DNA from: Chloroflexota bacterium
GTDB taxonomy: Bacteria > Chloroflexota > Anaerolineae > UBA4142
Direction of reading: 5' to 3'
DNA length: 64,000 bases
NCBI GenBank assembly: GCA_016219275.1
Contig: JACRBM010000038.1
Location: forward strand, 62,001 to 126,000
Part shown: positions 1-7,784 of the stretch, in pieces
Numbering within the stretch: position 1 is the first letter of the stretch
How the letters are laid out: every line of letters begins with the position of its first letter
Notes under the pieces: model-generated
Database searches by the model: none
The model's input: the letters and a program-made list of their open reading frames with translations, nothing else
What the model was told of the DNA's origin: nothing
Program-made: the position numbers and the translations under genes

Positions 1-72
1 CCTGGGGTGGACGACAATGCACCCACCCTCTATGTATATTGTGCTCGCAAGTGATGAACAGGAGGCAACCGG

Positions 73-324
73 GTGACCAAGCATCAAGACTCCGCGCCGC
101 CGGTAATTTACGAGATCCGGCTGAAGGGACACTTGTCCTCCGATTGGTCGCACTGGTTCGACGACCTGGCAATCACCTACGACGACGAGGGCAATACACT
201 ACTCACTGGTCCCGTCGTAGACCAGGCTGCTCTGCATGGATTGCTAGACAAGGTGCGCGATCTTGGGTTGTATCTCACAAGCGTACGAATGTGTCGAGAA
301 GATCCTGGAAAACAAATTGAGTGA
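73..324 (+). CDS. Small conserved hypothetical protein (83 aa)
   Basis: An 83-residue soluble protein of unknown function. The GTG start at 73 is chosen because an AGGAGG Shine-Dalgarno lies 7 nt upstream; an overlapping 93-residue frame starting at 39 lacks such a site. The core pattern (YEIRLKGHL, then W..WFD.L, then LTGPVVDQAALHGLLDKVRD) matches a small family I recognise as common and uncharacterised in Chloroflexota. No signal peptide, membrane segment or metal motif is visible. It lies 56 nt upstream of the next gene on the same strand and may be cotranscribed with it. Family membership is fairly sure, function unknown. Confidence 0.75.
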   Translation: MTKHQDSAPPVIYEIRLKGHLSSDWSHWFDDLAITYDDEGNTLLTGPVVDQAALHGLLDKVRDLGLYLTSVRMCREDPGKQIE

Positions 325-380
325 TGTGGCGATGACAACAAAACTATATTCAGCGCGATAAACGCGCAAGGAGAGAACCA

Positions 381-797
381 ATGAAAAAGAGCATTCGAGT
401 TTCACTGTTTGTTGCCGGTGGCATCGGCTTGTTCTTCACCGTCTTCCATTGCCTCATGTTTTATCTGTTCAAATGGAGTGCGACCCTGGCATGTCTCGAC
501 CCTATGAACTGGGCAACCTTCCAGACCTTCAATTTGGTCGCGATTTTGATGGTGGCGACGATCACCTTCTTTTCGTTTCGTCATCCCGATGAATTGGTCA
601 AGACCGCTCTCGGCAAATCGCTCTTGATTGTCTTTGGGATTTTCTATCTGATCAGGATCGCCGCCGAGTTTATTTTCTACGGCTATCGTGGTACAAGTTC
701 CCTGGTGATCATCATCCTGTGTCTTGTTCCAGCGATGGTCTATCTTTTCTCGTCTGTATCGCCGATGCAAAGGGAAGAAACCGTCCATCAATTATGA
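381..797 (+). CDS. Small integral membrane protein (138 aa)
   Basis: A hydrophobic protein with about four predicted membrane segments, near residues 7-30, 48-68, 80-100 and 105-125. The final 15 residues are polar and probably cytoplasmic. A good AAGGAG site precedes the ATG. No catalytic motif or named domain is visible, so no function is assigned. It is 15 nt upstream of the PEP-utilising enzyme gene and is probably in the same transcript. Confidence 0.7.
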   Translation: MKKSIRVSLFVAGGIGLFFTVFHCLMFYLFKWSATLACLDPMNWATFQTFNLVAILMVATITFFSFRHPDELVKTALGKSLLIVFGIFYLIRIAAEFIFYGYRGTSSLVIIILCLVPAMVYLFSSVSPMQREETVHQL

Positions 798-812
798 GAA
801 AGTTGATTACCC

Positions 813-3182
813 ATGGCAAGAAACAGTGTTGGAACGTTTGGTGAATTGACAGCCATCGAGCAATCCACCGCCGGTGGAAAAGGTGGAATGTTGGCGCGGC
901 TCTTTCAAGCCGGTTACCCCGTCCCCGATGGCTTTGTCATCTTGCCAACTGCTTTCGATGGTGACGACTTACAAACAGATGCCTGGGTGCAAGTGCACGC
1001 GCGCCTCGAACGAATGCGTGCATCCAACAAGGACTGTGCTTTCGCAATCCGTTCGTCCGCATTGAGTGAGGATTCCGCCCAAGCATCCTTCGCCGGGGCG
1101 TTCGAGACGATTCTGGATGTGCAGACCGATGCGGATATTCGGAACGCGATTCAGACCGTGCACTGTTCGCGGTTATCGGAACGCGTCGCCGCGTATAGTC
1201 ACGCACGCGGCATGGAAACCGATCACGCGATGGCTATCGTCGTGCAACGGTTGATCCGCGCCGATTTTTCCGGCGTGCTGTTCACGGCTGACCCGGTGAC
1301 CGGCAATCGGCGACAGATGACCGGAAACTATGTGCATGGCTTAGGCGAGCAACTCGTGTCGGGTCAAGCCAACGCCGAATCTTTTTCGTTGCAACATCCC
1401 AATGGCAAGTATGACGGTCCGTCTGCGCTCAAACAGTTGGCTCGCGAACTTTACAAACTGGGAAGCCGGCTGGAGCGTGAGCTTGGCGCGCCGCAGGACA
1501 TCGAATGGGCAATCGCCGACCGCAAATTGTACTTGCTTCAATCACGCCCGATCACAACCTTGGTCGCGCACGACCCGGCGACCGGCGAATGGAATGACAC
1601 TCTCGCCGGCGATTTCCTGTGGTCGAATGTCAACGTCGGCGAAGGCGTGCCGGATGTGATGACGCCTTTGACCTGGGATGTGCTTGGCGCGTATTGGGAC
1701 GCGTGGGTCCTGATCCCGGGTTATCGTTACCTGGGCAATATCGCGGGGCGCGTGTATACGAACTTGAGTGTGATTGCTTCGATCTATGCCGCGCTGGGAA
1801 AAAAGCGCGAGGAAGTTCTCAAGATCGTCGAGGGCTTGGGATTCCTCCGCCTGCCCGACGATATGGAGATTCCGCTGATTCCATTGCGAAGATCGTTTGT
1901 GTATTCGTTCATTCCAAACATGCTGGCTCTACAGCTCAAGATGCGCAAAGAGCTGAACCATTCGCAGACTTTTCTCGCTGAAAATCCGACCTGGTGCGAA
2001 GCGATGCGCCGACGAGTCGAGCAGATCAACCAGAATTCTGAATTGATTCACGTGTGGCGCAACGAAATCAAACCCAGAGGCGTCGCCGGTTTCTGGCAAA
2101 CGTTGTTGGTCGCGATGCACCTGGATAACCTAGCCACACCGCTTCGGCGAAAGTTGACCGCGATGGTTGGCGCAGAGGACGCGAGTGTGTTGTTGTCGAA
2201 CTTGAGTGGCGAAGCGGAGTTGGCGAGCATGGGATTGATCGTCGGCATATCCCAGGTCGTGCAAGGCAAACTGACGCGCAACGAGTACTTGGATCGCTAT
2301 GGTCACCGGGGAGCATTTGAGTTTGAGTTAGCTGCGCCGCGCCCAGCCGAAGACCCAGGTTGGCTTGACCGCCAAGTCACAACACGGCAAACGCCGAATC
2401 AAACTCTCGGCGATGTCGAGACCGTGCTTGAAAATCAGCATCGCACATTCGAGGCGGCTTGGCATCGTCTCGCAACGCGCTATTCGCGCAAAGCCAAAAG
2501 CATCCGTCGCCAAATCGCGCAGACCGCCGAGGTGGTTCGTCGTCGTGAAGCCATCCGCTCCGAGTACGTCCGCATCAGTTGGGTCGTTCGCGTCTGGGCA
2601 TTGCGCGCCGGCAAATTGACTGGCTTGGGCGATGACGTTTTCTTTCTGACTGCGAATGAAGTGATTCAGGTCTTGGGTGGCGACATGCGCGTCACACGAA
2701 ATATTGCCGCGCGAAAAAATACATATCAGAAATATCGTTCCCTGCCGCCTTATCCGGCAATCATCAAAGGTCGTTTCGATCTTTTCCAATGGGCTGCCGA
2801 TCCGCACCGGCGCGGCGACATTTACGACGCGCAAATTTCCAGGGTCGCGTTTGCTACCGATACTATCGTCGGCTCTGCTGGCTCATCGGGATGTGTCGAA
2901 GGCATCGTGCGCCGGTTGGACAACCTCGAACAAGCCGATCAATTTCAACCCGGCGAAATCCTGGTGACGATGCAAACGAATATCGGTTGGACGCCGCTCT
3001 TCCCACGCGCCAAGGCGATTGTGACCGACGTGGGCGCAGTCCTCTCTCATGCCGCGATCGTCGCGCGTGAGTTGGGCATTCCCGCGGTCGTCGGCTGCGG
3101 CGATGCGACGATGCGGCTCAAGACCGGGGATCGCGTGCGAGTGGATGGTGGGAAAGGAATCGTCAGCATCATTCGAGATTAA
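813..3182 (+). CDS. PEP/pyruvate-binding phosphotransferase, rifampicin-phosphotransferase-like architecture
   Basis: A 789-residue enzyme of the PEP synthase / pyruvate phosphate dikinase superfamily. Residues 1 to about 315 form the ATP-grasp nucleotide-binding half (GGKGGMLARL near the start, IRSSALSEDSAQASFAG, FSGVLFTADPVTG, QDIEWAI...YLLQSRPI). Residues about 320-680 are a large helical region. Residues about 690-785 are the swivelling phosphohistidine domain, with the phosphorylated His in VLSHAAIVARELGIPAVVG. The protein ends there, without the C-terminal PEP-binding barrel of true PEP synthase, so the order resembles rifampicin phosphotransferase: an ATP site, a substrate region and a terminal His domain. 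The substrate cannot be read from sequence; antibiotic inactivation is only one possibility. Confidence 0.8.
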   Translation: MARNSVGTFGELTAIEQSTAGGKGGMLARLFQAGYPVPDGFVILPTAFDGDDLQTDAWVQVHARLERMRASNKDCAFAIRSSALSEDSAQASFAGAFETILDVQTDADIRNAIQTVHCSRLSERVAAYSHARGMETDHAMAIVVQRLIRADFSGVLFTADPVTGNRRQMTGNYVHGLGEQLVSGQANAESFSLQHPNGKYDGPSALKQLARELYKLGSRLERELGAPQDIEWAIADRKLYLLQSRPITTLVAHDPATGEWNDTLAGDFLWSNVNVGEGVPDVMTPLTWDVLGAYWDAWVLIPGYRYLGNIAGRVYTNLSVIASIYAALGKKREEVLKIVEGLGFLRLPDDMEIPLIPLRRSFVYSFIPNMLALQLKMRKELNHSQTFLAENPTWCEAMRRRVEQINQNSELIHVWRNEIKPRGVAGFWQTLLVAMHLDNLATPLRRKLTAMVGAEDASVLLSNLSGEAELASMGLIVGISQVVQGKLTRNEYLDRYGHRGAFEFELAAPRPAEDPGWLDRQVTTRQTPNQTLGDVETVLENQHRTFEAAWHRLATRYSRKAKSIRRQIAQTAEVVRRREAIRSEYVRISWVVRVWALRAGKLTGLGDDVFFLTANEVIQVLGGDMRVTRNIAARKNTYQKYRSLPPYPAIIKGRFDLFQWAADPHRRGDIYDAQISRVAFATDTIVGSAGSSGCVEGIVRRLDNLEQADQFQPGEILVTMQTNIGWTPLFPRAKAIVTDVGAVLSHAAIVARELGIPAVVGCGDATMRLKTGDRVRVDGGKGIVSIIRD

Positions 3183-3189
3183 AATTGGA

Positions 3190-3540
3190 TGGGGTGCGAC
3201 GCATGACACTTGTTCTCGAAACTAACCGATGCTTCGGCAAACGTCTTGGTTTCGCCGGTCGGCAAATTCGCCGGCGCGGCGTTGCGTTGGTACGCCCACG
3301 ATGCGGTAGCATACGCCTGGAGTTCTTGTTCAAGCCGGAGAAAATGCCGTCGAGGTCTTCCGCTCCTGTGAAATCATCGCTGATGATCGTCGCGGCGTTC
3401 GTGTCAGGATGTCAATGATCTTGCCTTCGTCGCTGACCGTGACGATTTGTCCGCAACCGACCGCGCAGTACGGACAAACACTAGGGACTTGCTTGCCTTG
3501 CGTGATCGGCACGGTGCGCGTGCCGGCTTGAGCAATGTCG
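3190..3540 (-). pseudogene. Decayed formate dehydrogenase alpha subunit remnant
   Basis: Reading the minus strand from about 3540, one frame gives VPSVCPYCAVGCGQIVTV followed by SDEGKIIDI. This is the N-terminal iron-sulfur start of a molybdenum/tungsten formate dehydrogenase alpha chain. The frame then jumps directly to text typical of the middle of that subunit (TNAATIISDDFTGAEDLDG, then IFSG), and a further frame change is needed to reach ASWAYQRNA. So a large internal deletion and at least two frame breaks separate the pieces, and no intact ORF remains. The region is otherwise empty. Family assignment of the first piece is confident, that of the second moderate. Confidence 0.7.
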
Positions 3541-3576
3541 CCGAATTAGTTGCGCCAAAGCTCAACGTATTTCTGA

Positions 3577-3603
3577 TAGACAATGGCGCGGATTCGTTAT
3601 AGA
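3577..3603 (+). promoter_or_regulatory. Candidate sigma70 promoter upstream of the cysteine-rich leader
   Basis: TAGACA at 3577-3582 and TATAGA at 3598-3603 are separated by 15 bp, which is short for sigma70. It would start transcription near 3610, just ahead of the leader ORF at 3625. Weak candidate. Confidence 0.3.
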
Positions 3604-3624
3604 ATATCCAGGAGAAAATTTCTT

Positions 3625-3711
3625 ATGGTTTCGACGATTAACTTTACCGCGATCTGTTGTCGGAAAGAGTGTTGCGCTCATTTGCCTGGCGCTCTTTTTG
3701 CGTTGCGGTGA
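3625..3711 (+). CDS. Putative cysteine-rich leader peptide (28 aa)
   Basis: A short ORF of 28 codons with a good Shine-Dalgarno (AGGAG, about 10 nt before the ATG). Residues 10-17 read ICCRKECC, four cysteines in eight residues. It is followed 29 nt later by a strong intrinsic terminator, then by the ATP-grasp gene. Leader ORF, terminator and structural gene in this order resemble transcription attenuation. Poly-cysteine leader ORFs that sense cysteine supply are known from mycobacteria. Whether this ORF is translated or regulatory is inference; it could be chance. Confidence 0.4.
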   Translation: MVSTINFTAICCRKECCAHLPGALFALR

Positions 3712-3740
3712 TCGTGTTCGATTGAACCAGATTGGAATGG

Positions 3741-3779
3741 CTCATCGCCGGCAACGCGGCGATGAGTTTTTATTTTTAT
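3741..3779 (+). terminator. Rho-independent terminator between leader ORF and ATP-grasp gene
   Basis: A perfect 10-bp stem, CTCATCGCCG (3741-3750) with CGGCGATGAG (3757-3766), closes a 6-nt loop and is followed by a T-rich run. It lies upstream of an intact gene on the same strand, so it must be read through, act as an attenuator, or end a separate short transcript. Confidence 0.85.
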
Positions 3780-3837
3780 TGGTTGCGAAAAACTCAGTCG
3801 TCCGCGTTTGCGCCATTCAATTTATGGAGAGGAAAAA

Positions 3838-4830
3838 ATGAACACCAATCACCATCGTCCCATTGCGATTTTCTACGAGCATCCAGAGTGGTTCAATCCA
3901 CTCTTTGCGGAACTGGACCGTCGCGGCATCGCGTACGAACGCTTGCTTGCCCACCAACATCAGTTCGATCCGCGCGAACGCGTTGTGCCACACGCCTTGG
4001 TCTTCAATCGTATGAGTCCATCCGCGTACATGCGCGGACACGCCCACTCCATTTTCTATGCGCTGCACTATCTCGCATACCTGGATTCGCTTGGCGTCAA
4101 CGTCGTGAATGGCTATGCGGCATTTCGGCTGGAAACCTCCAAAGCCATGCAACTCGATCTCTTCGAGCAACTTGGGCTGATCTATCCGCGTGCGCGTGTG
4201 ATCAATCACCCCTCGCAAGCAGTGCGCGCTGCGCGCGATTTGATTTTCCCCGTCATCGTCAAGCCAAACATCGGGGGGAGCGGCGCAAAAATTCGGCGTT
4301 TCGATTCGCGCGCGGAACTTGAGTTAGTCGTTGACGCGGAGGAACTTGATTTAGGGATTGATCAGACTGCACTGGTCCAAGAATATCTACCGGCGCGCGA
4401 TGGACACATCGTCCGAGTTGAAATTCTCAACCATGAATTTCTGTACGCGATCAAGGTGTATCCCAAACCTGAAGAGGGATTCAACCTTTGCCCGGCAGAT
4501 ATTTGCCAACCTACGAATCTAGCTCAACCACTCTCGACGGAAGCGTGCCCCGTGGATGCCGCGCCCAAGCTGGGTTTGCGCGTCGAAGGAACAACTCCAC
4601 CGCGCCTAGTCATCGAAAATGTAAAGCGCATTATGCGCGCGGCGCACATTGATGTAGGCGGCGTCGAGTATTTGGTGAATGATCGAGACGGTCGAGTCTA
4701 CTATTATGATGTGAATGCGCTCTCAAACTTCGTTGCCAACGCGCCCGATGTTGTTGGATTCGATCCGTTTTCGCGCTTGGTTGATTTCATTGTCGCGCGA
4801 GCCAATCTTTTGCCAGAGGCAATCCATTGA
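3838..4830 (+). CDS. ATP-grasp family ligase, RimK-like (330 aa)
   Basis: An ATP-dependent carboxylate-amine/thiol ligase of unknown substrate. The start at 3838 has a GGAGAGG site 7 nt upstream; the longer frame from 3808 lacks one. Residues about 1-95 form the N-terminal alpha/beta domain. FPVIVKPNIGGSGAKI (about 138-153) is the ATP-grasp nucleotide-binding strand and loop, LVQEYLPARDGHIVRVEIL follows, and VYYYDVNALSNF near residue 300 holds the Asp and Asn expected to bind metal. The family includes RimK, glutathione synthase and D-Ala-D-Ala ligase types; nothing here picks one. The upstream cysteine-rich leader would fit a link to thiol or cysteine supply, but that is speculative. Confidence 0.75.
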   Translation: MNTNHHRPIAIFYEHPEWFNPLFAELDRRGIAYERLLAHQHQFDPRERVVPHALVFNRMSPSAYMRGHAHSIFYALHYLAYLDSLGVNVVNGYAAFRLETSKAMQLDLFEQLGLIYPRARVINHPSQAVRAARDLIFPVIVKPNIGGSGAKIRRFDSRAELELVVDAEELDLGIDQTALVQEYLPARDGHIVRVEILNHEFLYAIKVYPKPEEGFNLCPADICQPTNLAQPLSTEACPVDAAPKLGLRVEGTTPPRLVIENVKRIMRAAHIDVGGVEYLVNDRDGRVYYYDVNALSNFVANAPDVVGFDPFSRLVDFIVARANLLPEAIH

Positions 4831-4881
4831 GCGTTGCCCGCGCTGGCTAGAGCAAATTCCGACCGAGCGGCGTGGCGTCAA

Positions 4882-4910
4882 TTGGCAGATCGCGCGAATG
4901 CGGCTATAAT
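4882..4910 (+). promoter_or_regulatory. Sigma70 promoter of the beta-CASP gene
   Basis: TTGGCA (4882-4887) and TATAAT (4905-4910) with an ideal 17-bp spacer. The expected start near 4917 falls almost on the ATG of the small ORF at 4918, so that ORF would be leaderless or nearly so. Confidence 0.75.
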
Positions 4911-4917
4911 TCCGGAC

Positions 4918-5001
4918 ATGACCGCATCTCAGATCACAAATTCAGTTCCGCAAGGCGCACTCTATTCCGCCAAGCGCAAACCTGGGAAGGTGCAGCCATA
5001 A
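4918..5001 (+). CDS. Possible leaderless small ORF coupled to the beta-CASP gene (27 aa)
   Basis: An ORF of 27 codons begins at the predicted transcription start and ends in TAA overlapping the next ATG by one base (TAATG at 4999-5003). This arrangement favours translational coupling. The peptide has no recognisable domain; the C-terminal part is basic (SAKRKPGKVQP). It may be a regulatory uORF or simply the transcribed leader. Confidence 0.35.
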   Translation: MTASQITNSVPQGALYSAKRKPGKVQP

Positions 5002-7769
5002 TGCGAATCACCTTTCTTGGCGGCGCGGATGAAGTCGGCGCGAGCAGTCTCCTCCTCGAAATCAGCGGCAAGCGGTTGTTGATTGACGCCGGTATCCGTC
5101 CTTCGCCCAAAGCGCGTGTGGGCTTGCGCGGCGATCAACTGCCGCACCTCGACGCGATCGAATCACCCGACGCAATCTTGGTCACGCACGCGCACACCGA
5201 TCACACCGGCGCGCTCGAACTCGTCGTCGGACGTTATCCGCATTGCCCGGTCTATGCCACGCCGCCGACGATTGCGCTCACGCGTGTGTTGCATGCGGAC
5301 GCGCGGCGCATCATGCAATCGCGCCTCGACGAAGAAGGCGAACTGCCTTTGTTCGATGATGTCGCCGTACAAAAACTCCTCGCCGCGCTCACGCCAATCG
5401 AATTTAACGCGCGCTTGCCGCTCGGCGAAAATCTCGCCGCGACATTTTATCCGGCGGGACATATCGCCGGCGCGGCAATGATCGCGCTCGACAGCGACGA
5501 GGGGCGCGTCCTCATTTCCGGCGACATTTCGATTTCGCCGCAACGCACGGTGGACGGATGCAAGCCGCCGACATTGCGCCCCGACGTGTTGATTCTCGAA
5601 AGCACGTACGGCGGACGCCTGCACGCAAATCGCGCGACCGAGGAGCGCAAACTGGTCGAACGCATCGCGACGATCACAAGCGCGGGCGGCAAAGTTTTGA
5701 TCCCCGCGTTCGCGCTAGGACGCGCGCAAGAGTTGATCGAAATATTGCGCGCGTTCCGCAAAGCCGGCGAACTGCCGAGCATCCCCGTTTGGGTGGACGG
5801 GATGGTGCGCGCGGTGTGCGGCATCTATTCCCAGTTTCCCGACGCGCTCCCGTTGGCATTGCAAGAACGCAACGCGAAATTTTTCGACGAGACGACACGC
5901 GCGATTGAAACGGTCGCGCAACGCAACGCGCTCGTGTGGGAAACGAATCCTGGGATCATCATCGCGAGTTCCGGCATGTTGGCGGGCGGACCGTCGCTCA
6001 GTTACGCGCGCGCGCTCGCGGGCAAGCCCGAACACGCGATTTTGCTCACCGGCTACCAGGACGAAGAATCGCCGGGGCGCAAACTGCAAGCGATGGCAAC
6101 GCGCGGGCATGGCACAATCAAGATGGGAAAAGACATCGTGGACGTGCAATGCCAACTCGGCACCTATGCGCTCTCCGCGCACGCCGACGAAGGACAACTC
6201 ATCGCGCTCACCGAAACGCTCGACCCGACGACGGTGTTCGTCGTGCACGGCGATGCGTCCGCGCGCGCGAGTTTGCGCCAAGCATTGCGCGAGCGCGGAC
6301 GCCGCGTTGAGTTGCCGCGCGCGGGGCAATCGTTTGAGTTGCGCTTGCGCGGACTCAGACCCGAAGGGTTCGCTTCGCGGAAACCCTTCGGGTCTATGGG
6401 TGCGAATCGCCCACTCGACCTGGGTGCGCTCTGGCGCGAAATCGCCGCGCCGGGTGGAAGCTATTTCACGCTCGCAGAACTCGCGCGCGCGTGGTGGGAC
6501 GATGATGCGGACGCGCGGATCGCCGAATTGCGCGACGCGCTCGCAAAAGACGACGCGCACTTTGTGCTCACCGAACGCGATCTAGTGCGCGCACGCACGC
6601 GCGAACAAATTGAACGCCCAGACCCGAAGGGTTTAGAAGACCCTTCGGGTCTTGCCACGACAATGGAGCCGAACCAAGCGCTGGCGTTCGCGCGCGAACA
6701 ATTCCCACCAGAGGCGCGCTTGCGGCGCGCCGGTTATCGGCTCGACACCCGAACGCTCACACTTACTTTTGATTTTCCGGATGCCGCGCGCGAACGCTTC
6801 GCCGACATTTTCGCGCGCATCGAAAACGCGACGCAATGGAAAATCGAAATGGATCCCGAAGCGAATCAGAGTGCGTTGGCAATGCTCGCGCGCGAAACGC
6901 TTCGCGTGCCGCGTGAGTGGGAAATTCTCAAGGGACCTTCAATCTATCGCGAGGAAAAACGCGTCGCGCTGACCGCACGCGGGGAAGGCGATCTGACTAT
7001 CGCGCTCGAACAATTTCGCGCGACGAGCGGTTACACGTTGAACGTCGCGCTCGCCGATGCCCCCGCGACGAAGGATGTTGCATTCACGCCGACAACCGGC
7101 GCACTCGAAATCAACGCCGCGCTCGGCTTGATTCGCGCGCAACTCGCGGAAAGTACGCTGTATCGCACAAGTTTGAAAGGGAACGAAATTGTCTTGTCGT
7201 TTATGTCGCCTCAGGTCGGCGCGCGGTATCGTGAAAAGATCGAAGAACTCGCGCGAACAACCGGCTGGGCGCTCGCGATCAATCCGCAACCGAATCAGAA
7301 CGCGATTGTTCAAGTCGCGCTGGAATTGATCGCGCGCGCGGGCTGGGTCGCCGCGCGCGGACCCAGCATCCACACCGATCGCGGCGAGGTGCGTGTCAAC
7401 ATAGACCTGAAGGGTCTTGAAGACCCGGCGGGTCTCCAAACCGAGTTCGAAACGCGCACGGGCTATCGGCTCGTGATCGAAACTAGCGCCGTTCAAAGCG
7501 CGCCGACACCCAGTGCGTCGCGCGAAGAAATCGTCGAAATTCCCATAGCGCGGATTCGCCTGACGCGGCATCATCAAATGCTGGAACTCGATCCCGAAAA
7601 ACAACGCAAGACGCTAGAGCAATTGCAACGCCTGGGGCGCGTGAACAAACCAATTCGCGTACGACGCGGCGCGACCGATTATCTTTTGCTCGACGGCTTG
7701 TATCGTTTGCGCGCGGCGCAGACATTGGGCTGGGAACGCATCACAGCGGTCGTGGAAGAAGTGGTGTGA
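5001..7769 (+). CDS. Metallo-beta-lactamase/beta-CASP hydrolase with ParB-like C-terminal domain (922 aa)
   Basis: An RNA-processing type metallo-hydrolase. The start at 5001 is where homology begins (MRITFLGGADEVGASS). Residues 1 to about 200 form the metallo-beta-lactamase fold with the zinc motif THAHTDHTGAL (about 60-70) and AGHIAGA. Beta-CASP follows (LIPAFALGRAQELIEIL; SSGMLAGGPS), then RMMBL (YALSAHADEGQLI), ending near residue 445. Residues about 540-850 contain two related repeats, each with a QWKIEMDPEANQSAL-like segment and a GPSI motif. The last about 80 residues resemble a ParB N-terminal domain (PIARIRLTRHHQMLELD; LLLDGLYRLRAAQTLGW). Three palindromic repeats lie in frame at 6357, 6620 and 7403, always in linkers. 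The exact substrate is unknown; the beta-CASP core suggests endo- or exonuclease activity on RNA. Confidence 0.85.
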   Translation: MRITFLGGADEVGASSLLLEISGKRLLIDAGIRPSPKARVGLRGDQLPHLDAIESPDAILVTHAHTDHTGALELVVGRYPHCPVYATPPTIALTRVLHADARRIMQSRLDEEGELPLFDDVAVQKLLAALTPIEFNARLPLGENLAATFYPAGHIAGAAMIALDSDEGRVLISGDISISPQRTVDGCKPPTLRPDVLILESTYGGRLHANRATEERKLVERIATITSAGGKVLIPAFALGRAQELIEILRAFRKAGELPSIPVWVDGMVRAVCGIYSQFPDALPLALQERNAKFFDETTRAIETVAQRNALVWETNPGIIIASSGMLAGGPSLSYARALAGKPEHAILLTGYQDEESPGRKLQAMATRGHGTIKMGKDIVDVQCQLGTYALSAHADEGQLIALTETLDPTTVFVVHGDASARASLRQALRERGRRVELPRAGQSFELRLRGLRPEGFASRKPFGSMGANRPLDLGALWREIAAPGGSYFTLAELARAWWDDDADARIAELRDALAKDDAHFVLTERDLVRARTREQIERPDPKGLEDPSGLATTMEPNQALAFAREQFPPEARLRRAGYRLDTRTLTLTFDFPDAARERFADIFARIENATQWKIEMDPEANQSALAMLARETLRVPREWEILKGPSIYREEKRVALTARGEGDLTIALEQFRATSGYTLNVALADAPATKDVAFTPTTGALEINAALGLIRAQLAESTLYRTSLKGNEIVLSFMSPQVGARYREKIEELARTTGWALAINPQPNQNAIVQVALELIARAGWVAARGPSIHTDRGEVRVNIDLKGLEDPAGLQTEFETRTGYRLVIETSAVQSAPTPSASREEIVEIPIARIRLTRHHQMLELDPEKQRKTLEQLQRLGRVNKPIRVRRGATDYLLLDGLYRLRAAQTLGWERITAVVEEVV
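6357..6395 (+). repeat. In-frame palindromic repeat, copy A
   Basis: Arms AGACCCGAAGGGTT (6357-6370) and AACCCTTCGGGTCT (6382-6395) around an 11-nt loop, inside the beta-CASP gene and kept in frame. It encodes PEGFASRKPFGS between the RMMBL and middle domains. The intergenic repeat at 24365-24403 has the same arms and nearly the same loop. Confidence 0.9.
6620..6652 (+). repeat. In-frame palindromic repeat, copy B
   Basis: Arms AGACCCGAAGGG and CCCTTCGGGTCT around a 9-nt loop. It encodes PDPKGLEDPSGL in a linker. Same arm sequence as copies A and D but with a shorter loop. Confidence 0.9.
7403..7435 (+). repeat. In-frame palindromic repeat, copy C (degenerate)
   Basis: A decayed copy with arms AGACCTGAAGGG and CCCGGCGGGTCT. 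It encodes DLKGLEDPAGL, almost the peptide of copy B, so the two share orientation and frame. Confidence 0.8.
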
Positions 7770-7784
7770 GGCGAGTCGCACAGC

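Noticed and set aside
813-3182. Phosphoenolpyruvate synthase (ppsA)
   Set aside because: The C-terminal PEP-binding barrel is missing and the phosphohistidine domain is terminal, unlike PEP synthase.
3541-3740. A riboswitch or T-box upstream of the ATP-grasp gene
   Set aside because: I could not find a T-box sequence or any known aptamer core; only the leader ORF and terminator are supported.
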